Assembly (NCBI GenBank): GCA_029259845.1
Contig: JAJDEI010000137.1
Location: 1 to 42,455, forward strand
From: Planctomycetaceae bacterium
GTDB lineage: Bacteria > Planctomycetota > Planctomycetia > Planctomycetales > Planctomycetaceae
Reading direction: 5' to 3'
Length of the DNA stretch: 42,455 nucleotides
In this document: in pieces, positions 10,851-17,743 of the stretch
Layout of the letters: each line of letters starts with the position of its first letter
Position numbering within the stretch: the stretch's first letter is position 1
The notes under the pieces: generated by a model
The model's input: only the letters and a program-made list of their open reading frames with translations
What the model was told of the DNA's origin: nothing
Database searches by the model: none
Program-made: the position numbers and the translations under genes

Positions 10851-10926
10851 GTTGATGGTTGAGGGTCGATGGTTGAGCGATCAACCATCCGACCCCACAA
10901 CCGTCATTGATCCATCAACCATCAAC
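10851..10926. repeat. Nested inverted repeat between narG and narH
   Basis: The outer arms GTTGATGGTTGA (10851-10862) and TCAACCATCAAC (10915-10926) are perfect 12-bp complements. They enclose a second hairpin, 10863-10876 with 10881-10895, of 14 bp with one bulged base. The element begins at the base after the narG stop and ends 13 nt before the narH ATG, where no clear ribosome-binding site is seen. It is either a REP-like insertion or an intra-operon RNA structure that sets the narG:narH ratio. Confidence 0.8.
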
Positions 10927-10939
10927 CCTAGACCTCAAC

Positions 10940-12433
10940 ATGAATGTTCGCTCACAAGTATCGATGGTGTTCCACCTCGACAAATGCATCGGCTGCCACA
11001 CGTGCAGCGTTGCCTGCAAGAACGTGTGGACCGACCGCAAGGGTGCGGAGTACATGTGGTGGAATAATGTCGAAACCAAGCCCGGCACCGGCTTTCCCAC
11101 CAAATGGGAGGACCAGGAGAAGTACCAGGGCGGCTTCGAGACCAATGGCGACGGGAAGCTCAAGATAAAATCGACGAGCAAGGCGCAGATCGTGCCCAAC
11201 ATCTTCCATAACCCGCACATGCCGAGTATGGACGACTATTACGAGCCGTGGACCTACGACTATCAGAATCTATTCAACGCACCCGAAGGAGCCGATCAGC
11301 CGACTGCTGAGCCGATCTCGATGATTGACGGCGAGAAGATCGACGTGCAGTCCGGTCCCAACTGGGATGATGATTTGGGCGGGTCGCCCATCTACGCTGA
11401 GAACGATCCCAACCTCGCGGGTCTGACCGACCAACAGCGGCTGCAACTCAGTTCCGTCGAGCGGTTGGTGTTCTTCTACCTGCCGCGGATTTGTAATCAC
11501 TGTCTGAATCCGTGCTGTGTGGCATCGTGTCCGTCGGGGGCCCTGTATAAGCGGGGCGAAGACGGCATCGTGCTGATCGACCAGCAAAAGTGCCGCGCCT
11601 GGCGATCGTGTGTCGCCGCGTGCCCTTATAAGAAGACGTACTTTAACTGGTTCACCGGCAAGAGTGAGAAGTGCATCTTGTGCTTCCCGCGGCTGGAGAC
11701 CGGACAGGCACCGGCATGTTTTCATTCCTGTGTGGGCCGGATCCGTTATTTGGGTGTTTTGTTGTATGACGCCGAGCGGTTGGAAGAGGTCGCCAAACTG
11801 CCGGACGACGAGTTGGTCGAAGGGCAGCGTTCGATGATTCTCGATCCGTTTGATCCGGAAATCATCGCTGAGGCGAAGAAGAACGGCATCTCGGACGGTG
11901 TGATCCAGGCCGCCCAGAACTCGCCTGTTTACCGGTTTGTGATGGAGTGGAAAATCGCGCTGCCGCCGCACATCGAGTTTCGCACGCTGCCCATGCTGTT
12001 TTACGTGCCTCCGATGTCTCCGGTTCAGGCGAGCAAGGCTGAGGACACCATCACGCACAACAGCGACAAACTGTTTCACGACATCGACGACTCGCGTGTC
12101 CCGATGAAGTTCCTCGCCAACTTGTTTGGGGCGGGGCATGAAGGAGTCGTTCGCTATGCCCTCGCGAAACAAAAGGCCGTGCGTTGGCACCGCCGGGCGG
12201 AGACGGTCGGCGATATCGACCGCGAGACGGCGGACCGCATGCTCCGGGAAGCCGACTGCACGCGGGAACAGGCGGATGCCATTTACGAACTAACATCGCT
12301 GTGCACGTATGAGGACCGGTTTGTCATCCCCCCGATGCATCGGGAGCAGGCGATTGAAATGATGAAGGATCCGCACGAGCACCGCGAGGAAGTCGGTTTC
12401 GGCTTCGTTGGCGGACCAAGGAGGGGATTGTAA
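10940..12433 (+). CDS. narH: Respiratory nitrate reductase beta subunit NarH (four Fe-S clusters)
   Basis: This 497-residue ferredoxin-like subunit relays electrons between NarI and NarG. Four cysteine groups are visible: CIGCHTCSVAC near residue 16, CNHCLNPCCVASCP, CRAWRSCVAACP, and CILC with a distant CFHSC. In the third group a Trp replaces one Cys (CRAWRSC), as in the known [3Fe-4S] cluster of NarH. The start at 10940 (MNVRSQVSMVFHLDKC) matches family N-termini. The frame is open from 10907, but that stretch is the intergenic inverted repeat. Its stop overlaps the narJ start by one base. I see no unusual loss of ligands. Confidence 0.96.
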   Translation: MNVRSQVSMVFHLDKCIGCHTCSVACKNVWTDRKGAEYMWWNNVETKPGTGFPTKWEDQEKYQGGFETNGDGKLKIKSTSKAQIVPNIFHNPHMPSMDDYYEPWTYDYQNLFNAPEGADQPTAEPISMIDGEKIDVQSGPNWDDDLGGSPIYAENDPNLAGLTDQQRLQLSSVERLVFFYLPRICNHCLNPCCVASCPSGALYKRGEDGIVLIDQQKCRAWRSCVAACPYKKTYFNWFTGKSEKCILCFPRLETGQAPACFHSCVGRIRYLGVLLYDAERLEEVAKLPDDELVEGQRSMILDPFDPEIIAEAKKNGISDGVIQAAQNSPVYRFVMEWKIALPPHIEFRTLPMLFYVPPMSPVQASKAEDTITHNSDKLFHDIDDSRVPMKFLANLFGAGHEGVVRYALAKQKAVRWHRRAETVGDIDRETADRMLREADCTREQADAIYELTSLCTYEDRFVIPPMHREQAIEMMKDPHEHREEVGFGFVGGPRRGL

Positions 12434-13137
12434 TGGCCGGTCCCAACACACTGCGATCACTGAGCCGGTTGCTCACGTACCCGGACGATCAAACCGCCGA
12501 AGCGGCGGAGTTTCTGTACATCGTTCTGCAGGACGAACTGCCCGCAGCGGCGAAGCGGATTTCTGCGTTCGGTGCGTTCCTCGAACAGCATGAAAGTTGG
12601 AAGGTCGAAGAAGCGTTCACCGGGACATTTGATGTGAATCCTGCCTGTGCCCTGGAGGTGGGCTGGCATTTGTTCGGCGAAGAATATGCCCGCGGCCTGT
12701 TTCTCGTGAGGATGCGCGAGGAACTGCGCAAGTACGATCTGCCCGAATCGACCGAGCTTCCCGATCACATCACCCATGTGCTGGCGGTCATCGGAGCGAT
12801 GCCCGACGACGAAGCCCGACGGTTTGTGTGTGCCTGCGTTCTGCCGGCGGTCGCCAAAATGCGGCAGGCGCTCAAAGGCAAAGACACGCCGTACGGCGAT
12901 GTCGTCTCCTGCCTCGTTGACGTGTTGCAGCATGTGTGGGGTGACGGCGAGCCGCTCCTCGATGGTTCGGAATCGCAGCATCCGGACGGTCACGCGATCC
13001 CCGAAGGGGTCGACCTGCTGCACGCGTTCCCGGTCGCCGGCATGAGTCCCGGTTGCGGCGGCGGTCAGCCGCAACTTGTGCCACTGACGATGACGTACGA
13101 ACCCTCCCCCACAGGCTCTGAGCGCTTGGAGTCATAA
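12433..13137 (+). CDS. narJ: Nitrate reductase assembly chaperone NarJ
   Basis: A 234-residue member of the NarJ/TorD chaperone family, which binds apo-NarG and controls Mo-cofactor insertion and membrane docking; it is not part of the final enzyme. The usual family block is seen as AFTGTFDVNPACALEVGWHL, followed by FGEEYARGLFLVRM and an ELPDHITHVLAVIG segment. The C-terminus includes an MSPGCGGG stretch and a short Pro/Ser-rich tail. It overlaps narH by 1 nt and is followed by narI after 3 nt, in the standard order. Confidence 0.93.
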   Translation: MAGPNTLRSLSRLLTYPDDQTAEAAEFLYIVLQDELPAAAKRISAFGAFLEQHESWKVEEAFTGTFDVNPACALEVGWHLFGEEYARGLFLVRMREELRKYDLPESTELPDHITHVLAVIGAMPDDEARRFVCACVLPAVAKMRQALKGKDTPYGDVVSCLVDVLQHVWGDGEPLLDGSESQHPDGHAIPEGVDLLHAFPVAGMSPGCGGGQPQLVPLTMTYEPSPTGSERLES

Positions 13138-13140
13138 CCG

Positions 13141-13821
13141 ATGACTGCACCGATTCTCGACACATTCCTGTTCATCGCGCTGCCGTACGTGTGCCTGTTC
13201 ACGTTTCTGCTGATGACGATTTATCGTTACCGCGCGCAGTCGTTTTCCTATTCGAGCTTGTCGAGCCAGTTTCTGGAGAACAAGCAGCACTTCTGGACGG
13301 TCGTCCCGTTCCACTACGGAATCCTCGCGGTGACGGCCGGCCATCTGATTGCGTTTCTGGTGCCGCGGAGCATCCTCGTTTGGAACAGCCAACCGCTGCG
13401 GCTGTACATCCTTGAGGTATCCGCGCTGGCGTGCGGACTGCTGACGTTGATCGGCCTGCTGGGCCTGATGATTCGCCGCGGCACGACGACGCGCATCCGC
13501 AAGGTGACGTCTCTGAACGACTGGATTCTGTTCGCCATGCTGCTGGTCCAGACTGCCAGCGGCGTGGGGATCGCGTTGTTTCATCCGTGGGGATCGTCGT
13601 GGTTCGCGTCGAATCTGTCGCCGTACTTATGGTCGGTGTTCAAGCTCAACCCGGACATCAGTTTTGTCACGGCGATGCCTCACTTGGTGAAGCTGCACAT
13701 CGTGCTGGCCTTTCTCACGATCGGCTTTTTCCCGTTCACGCGGCTGGTGCATTTGCTGGTGATTCCCAACCCCTACCTCTGGCGTAAGACGCAGGTCGTC
13801 CGCTGGTACGGTCGCAAGTGA
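13141..13821 (+). CDS. narI: Nitrate reductase gamma subunit NarI (dihaem b membrane anchor)
   Basis: This 226-residue protein with five predicted membrane helices is the quinol-facing cytochrome b of Nar. Haem b ligands are visible as H58/H68 (spacing 10) and H186/H204 (spacing 18), the same spacing as H56/H66 and H187/H205 of E. coli NarI. The enzyme should therefore be able to take electrons directly from quinol. An additional role for NarC and ACIII would be a second route or a reverse one. The C-terminus ends in a short basic tail. A 21-nt gap containing GGGAGAG precedes narK1. Confidence 0.95.
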   Translation: MTAPILDTFLFIALPYVCLFTFLLMTIYRYRAQSFSYSSLSSQFLENKQHFWTVVPFHYGILAVTAGHLIAFLVPRSILVWNSQPLRLYILEVSALACGLLTLIGLLGLMIRRGTTTRIRKVTSLNDWILFAMLLVQTASGVGIALFHPWGSSWFASNLSPYLWSVFKLNPDISFVTAMPHLVKLHIVLAFLTIGFFPFTRLVHLLVIPNPYLWRKTQVVRWYGRK

Positions 13822-13842
13822 CCAACGTCGTGGGAGAGAACG

Positions 13843-15381
13843 ATGGCTGCTGACATGATGAATCAGGACATGACGCCGGTCGAGAAGCGTCTCGCGTGGC
13901 GGATCCTGGCGATGAACACGCTGGCGTTCACCGTGTGCTTCGCTGCGTGGATGATGAACGGCGTGCTGATCACCTTTCTGGTCGACAACGGCGTGCATGC
14001 CTGGGGGCCGACAGAGATGGGCTGGCTGATCGGCATCCCGGTGTTGACTGGTGCCCTTTTTCGTCTGCCACTGGGAATCGCGACGGACAAATGGGGCGGA
14101 CGAATTGTCTATGGGGCCTTGCTGCTGGCGGCGGCTGTGCCGATGTACCTGGTGAGCTACTGTTCGACCTATTGGCAGTTCTTTATTGCCGGGCTTGGTT
14201 TCGGTTTTACCGGGACGAGTTTTGCGATCGGCATCGCCTACACGTCGGTGTGGTTTCCCAAGCATCAGCAGGGAACGGCGCTGGGTATTTTCGGAGCGGG
14301 CAATGCCGGGGCGGCTCTCACCAGCCTGGGGGCCCCGCACGTGCTGAACTGGCTCACCGACTACGGGGAGAACCTCGAAGGCTGGCGCAATCTGCCGAAG
14401 CTGTACGCCGCCATGCTGGTCGTGACGAGTCTGGTGTTTTTCGCGACAACGACGAACCGTCTCCCGCCGGGCAGTGCCCAGAAATCCATGCGGGAGCGTC
14501 TCGCGCCGCTTAAGGAGATGCGCGTCTGGCGTTTCGGGCTGTATTACTTTTTTGTGTTCGGCGGATTCGTCGCCCTGGCCCAGTGGCTGGTGCCGTATTA
14601 CGTCAATGCGTATTCGATGTCGGTGGCGATGGCGGGGGCCTTGGCAGCGTGCAACAGCCTGCCCTCCGGGGTGATTCGCGCTCTGGGAGGCTGGTTGTCT
14701 GACCGGTGGGGGGCGCGGCTGGTGATGTACTGGGTGCTGGGCGCGTCGCTGACCTGCTGTGCGCTGCTGATTGTTCCGCAAATGGACATCCATGCACCCG
14801 GAAGCGGGATCATGGCCAAGGCTGCGGGAAAAGTGGTCGCGGTCACCGACACGGAAGTCGTCGTGGAATCCGCACGCGGCGGCAAGAAAACCTATCCGCT
14901 GAAAAAGAAAGAAGGCGAACTGGTCACCGAAGACGAGCGCAATTCGGGCGTGATCATCCTGCCGTGGGCCATGTCCTGGCAGGAAGCGGCGGTCGAGGTT
15001 GGCCAGGATGTGAAGAAAAAACAACTGCTGGCACGTGGTGTCACACACATCTTCTTTCAGGCGAACGTGTGGGTGTTCACCGTCCTCAGTCTGATCCTCG
15101 GTGCGGTGATGGGGATCGGCAAGGCGGCGGTGTACAAGCACATTCCGGATTACTTTCCGAACGATGTCGGCGTGGTCGGCGGCATCGTCGGTGTGCTGGG
15201 CGGTCTCGGCGGATTTGTCTGCCCGGTCGTTTTCGGATATCTGCTGCGGGCGACCGGCCTGTGGACCTCCTGCTGGATGTTCTTCCTCGTCCTGATTGCC
15301 GTTTGCCTCATCTGGATGCACCTGGTGATTCAACGCATGATGAAAACCGAAGCCCCAGAACTCGCAAGACGAATCGAGTAA
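13843..15381 (+). CDS. narK1: NarK1-type nitrate/nitrite MFS transporter with a periplasmic beta-rich insert
   Basis: A 512-residue major facilitator of the nitrate/nitrite porter family. Twelve helices can be drawn, with the family signature GIFGAGNAGAALTSLG in TM5 and GIVGVLGGLGGFVCP in TM11. Between TM9 (ending LLIVPQ, residue 313) and TM10 (starting about residue 407) there is an extra segment, residues 314-406, where ordinary porters have a short loop. It contains GKVVAVTDTEVVVES and VEVGQDVKKKQLLARG, which resemble two halves of a barrel-sandwich (lipoyl/hammerhead-like) fold. No DK(A/V) lipoylation motif is present. With the N-terminus inside, as for MFS proteins, this loop is periplasmic. 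NarK1 types are usually thought to import nitrate with protons. GGGAGAG sits about 6 nt before the ATG. Confidence 0.9.
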   Translation: MAADMMNQDMTPVEKRLAWRILAMNTLAFTVCFAAWMMNGVLITFLVDNGVHAWGPTEMGWLIGIPVLTGALFRLPLGIATDKWGGRIVYGALLLAAAVPMYLVSYCSTYWQFFIAGLGFGFTGTSFAIGIAYTSVWFPKHQQGTALGIFGAGNAGAALTSLGAPHVLNWLTDYGENLEGWRNLPKLYAAMLVVTSLVFFATTTNRLPPGSAQKSMRERLAPLKEMRVWRFGLYYFFVFGGFVALAQWLVPYYVNAYSMSVAMAGALAACNSLPSGVIRALGGWLSDRWGARLVMYWVLGASLTCCALLIVPQMDIHAPGSGIMAKAAGKVVAVTDTEVVVESARGGKKTYPLKKKEGELVTEDERNSGVIILPWAMSWQEAAVEVGQDVKKKQLLARGVTHIFFQANVWVFTVLSLILGAVMGIGKAAVYKHIPDYFPNDVGVVGGIVGVLGGLGGFVCPVVFGYLLRATGLWTSCWMFFLVLIAVCLIWMHLVIQRMMKTEAPELARRIE

Positions 15382-15387
15382 CGCACC

Positions 15388-17013
15388 ATGGCCGCAACAC
15401 CCGAACGCTGGGACGTCGAAGACGAAGCCTTCTGGGATTCGACCGGCAAGCAGATCGCCAATCGGAATCTGTGGATTTCGATTCCCAATCTGCTGTGCGG
15501 ATTCTCCGTGTGGCTGTATTGGGGCATGATTGCCAAGACGATGCAGCGGCTGCACTTCGCCAATCCGGAGCTGTTCGACTTCACGTTCCGAAATAACGGC
15601 GCCTCCTATGACGAAGCGGGTTACCGCGCGTTGCTGTTCACGCTGCCGGCGGTGGCCGGTTTGGCGGGGGCGACGTTGCGGATTCCCAACTCGTTCATGA
15701 TCGCGATCTGCGGCGGCCGGAACGTGAAGTTCATGACGACGGTGCTGCTGATCATCCCCGCTGCCGCGGCCGGCTTTGCGCTTCAGGATCCCGGCACGCC
15801 GTTTCCGGCCTTCATTGTCCTTGCGGCGTTATCGGGAGTGGGTGGGGGCGCGTTTGCATCGAGCATGTCGAACATTTCGTTCTTCTTCCCCAAACGCATG
15901 CAGGGGCTCGCGCTCGGGCTGAACGCGGGTCTGGGCAACGCCGGTGTGAGTGTGATGCAGTTTCTGATTCCCTGGGCGATCACGTTCGGCATGTTCGGTG
16001 CCATCGGAGGTGACCCGCAGACGTTCGTGGTCGACGGCGAGACCCATCAGATTTGGATTCAGAACGCGGCGATGGTCTGGGTTCCCATCATGACCGTGCT
16101 GGCCATTCTGGCCTGGGTGATGATGAACAATCTTCCCCAACACGACTGCGGTCCGACGCCGGGAGCCATCGGCAAGTATTTGTGGCTGCAGGGGATCGGA
16201 TTCTTGGGAGCCGCGGTCGGTGTCGGGCTGCTGATCTTCGTCCAATTGCCGATCCCCGAACTGGTGCGGATCTTCCTCGTGCTGGCGGCAGCCGTCATTG
16301 CGACCTTGCTGGCGATGCGGTTCATGACGCCGCAGTCGATTCAGGAGCCGTTGAACAAACAGTTCGCCATTTTCGGCAATAAGCACAATTGGGTGATGAC
16401 GTGGCTGTACGTGATGACGTTCGGTTCGTTCATCGGTTATGCGAACGCCTTCCCCAAGCTGATTGACGATGTGTTTGTCACAGAGGGCGATCAGATGATT
16501 AGTTGGTTCGGGCTGTTCGAGACGAAACTGGTCACGTCGAATTTCATCTGGATCGGTGCGGCTGTGGGGGCGTTCATCCGACCAGTGGGCGGGTGGCTCT
16601 CGGACAAACTGGGAGGTGCCCGGGTCACACAGTGGGACACCTGGGTGATGGTCGCCTCGACGATTCTGGCCGGATACGTCGTGTCACTGGCTGGGCAGAG
16701 TGACCATCCCGAGCGGTACTTCCTTCCGTTCCTGGCGACGTTCATTGTGTTGTTCGCGACGACCGGCATCGGCAACGGGTCGACGTTTCGGATGATTCCC
16801 ATCATCTTCTCCAAGGAGCAGGCGGGCCCCGTCCTGGGTTGGACATCCGCCATCGCCGCCTATGGGGCGTATTTGATTCCTAAGATCTTCGCCACACAAA
16901 TTAAGGCCGGGACCCCGGAGAAGGCCCTGTATGGATTTGCCGTGTACTACGCGAGTTGCCTGGTCGTGAACTGGTGGTTCTACGCGAGAAAGAATGCGGA
17001 AATTAAATGTTGA
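15388..17013 (+). CDS. narK2: NarK2-type nitrate/nitrite MFS transporter
   Basis: A 541-residue, 12-helix member of the nitrate/nitrite porter family, clearly distinct from its neighbour. Both nitrate-signature blocks are visible: ALGLNAGLGNAGVSVMQFL and GIGNGSTFRMIPIIF. It has a longer N-terminal cytoplasmic segment and an extended loop carrying the FVVDGETHQIW stretch. NarK2-type proteins are generally nitrate/nitrite exchangers, so with NarK1 the cell would have both uptake and exchange functions, as in operons with fused or paired NarK1-NarK2. It follows narK1 by 6 nt. It is followed by a 66-nt gap filled by a hairpin element, then actA. Confidence 0.92.
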   Translation: MAATPERWDVEDEAFWDSTGKQIANRNLWISIPNLLCGFSVWLYWGMIAKTMQRLHFANPELFDFTFRNNGASYDEAGYRALLFTLPAVAGLAGATLRIPNSFMIAICGGRNVKFMTTVLLIIPAAAAGFALQDPGTPFPAFIVLAALSGVGGGAFASSMSNISFFFPKRMQGLALGLNAGLGNAGVSVMQFLIPWAITFGMFGAIGGDPQTFVVDGETHQIWIQNAAMVWVPIMTVLAILAWVMMNNLPQHDCGPTPGAIGKYLWLQGIGFLGAAVGVGLLIFVQLPIPELVRIFLVLAAAVIATLLAMRFMTPQSIQEPLNKQFAIFGNKHNWVMTWLYVMTFGSFIGYANAFPKLIDDVFVTEGDQMISWFGLFETKLVTSNFIWIGAAVGAFIRPVGGWLSDKLGGARVTQWDTWVMVASTILAGYVVSLAGQSDHPERYFLPFLATFIVLFATTGIGNGSTFRMIPIIFSKEQAGPVLGWTSAIAAYGAYLIPKIFATQIKAGTPEKALYGFAVYYASCLVVNWWFYARKNAEIKC

Positions 17014-17015
17014 AT

Positions 17016-17066
17016 GCCTCTCCCTCGTTTCGCCGCACATTTGAAATGTGCGGCTAACCCAGAGGC
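17016..17066. repeat. Hairpin element between narK2 and actA
   Basis: A near-perfect palindrome, GCCGCACATTT (17032-17042) and AAATGTGCGGC (17044-17054), lies inside an outer pair GCCTCT (17016-17021) / AGAGGC (17061-17066). It fills the junction between the nar and act halves of the operon. An open frame through it (from 17014) is an artefact of the element; actA starts at 17080. It could be a REP-like insertion, a partial terminator or a processing site. Confidence 0.75.
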
Positions 17067-17079
17067 AACGAGCGCTCCA

Positions 17080-17733
17080 ATGCACCGTACGATTGTCAAT
17101 GTGATCCTGCTCGTCGGGCTGCTGTTCAGTCTGTTGGTGCTGGCGTCCGGCATGAGCGCCTGGCGGTTGCCCGACAATCAGCAAGGGTATTCACCTGAGC
17201 AGCCGATCGCGTATTCGCACCGGCTGCATGCCGGAGAGCTCGGCATTGACTGCCAGTTCTGTCACACGGCAGCCTCGCATGGACGACACGCCGGGATCCC
17301 CTCGAGTGACGTCTGCATGAAGTGTCACAAGTTTGTCACCAGTTCTTTCGATGTGCTGCAGGAAGAAATCGCCCTCGCCGACAAAGAGAAGCGGAAGCCG
17401 AAGACGATCGTCTCTGACGAGCTGCGCAAGCTGTACGACACGCTGGGGTTGAACGATCCGCAGCAGCTGATCGAGGAGGGAGCCGCGTCGTCCGTTCCGT
17501 GGGTCCGCGTGCACAACTTGCCGGACTACGTTTCCTTCGATCATCGGGCCCACATTGCGGCTGGTGTCACCTGCCAGAAGTGCCACGGCCCGGTGGAGTC
17601 GATGGAGCGCATGCGGCAGTACGAGAGCCTGTCGATGGGCTGGTGTGTGAATTGTCATCGGGAGGCAACAGCCGACGGCGTGAATGGTCGTGCGGTCCAT
17701 GCCTCAACAGATTGTGCGGTCTGCCACTATTGA
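17080..17733 (+). CDS. actA: ACIII pentahaem cytochrome subunit ActA
   Basis: A 217-residue protein with one N-terminal membrane helix (VNVILLVGLLFSLLVLASGM) and five CXXCH motifs: C58, C79, C165, C189 and C212. Five haems, a single anchor and position as first act gene match ActA of alternative complex III. There it receives electrons from the Fe-S subunit and passes them to soluble or attached cytochromes. The start at 17080 is chosen because residues from an upstream ATG (17014) translate only the hairpin element. The ribosome-binding site is weak, so translation may depend on readthrough from narK2. The stop is 10 nt before actB. Confidence 0.9.
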   Translation: MHRTIVNVILLVGLLFSLLVLASGMSAWRLPDNQQGYSPEQPIAYSHRLHAGELGIDCQFCHTAASHGRHAGIPSSDVCMKCHKFVTSSFDVLQEEIALADKEKRKPKTIVSDELRKLYDTLGLNDPQQLIEEGAASSVPWVRVHNLPDYVSFDHRAHIAAGVTCQKCHGPVESMERMRQYESLSMGWCVNCHREATADGVNGRAVHASTDCAVCHY

Positions 17734-17743
17734 GTTGTTTTCC

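Noticed and set aside
13627..15555. 642-codon minus-strand frame across narI-narK1
   Set aside because: Shadow frame; its composition (His/Arg/Gln-rich, no domain) contrasts with clear membrane proteins on the plus strand.
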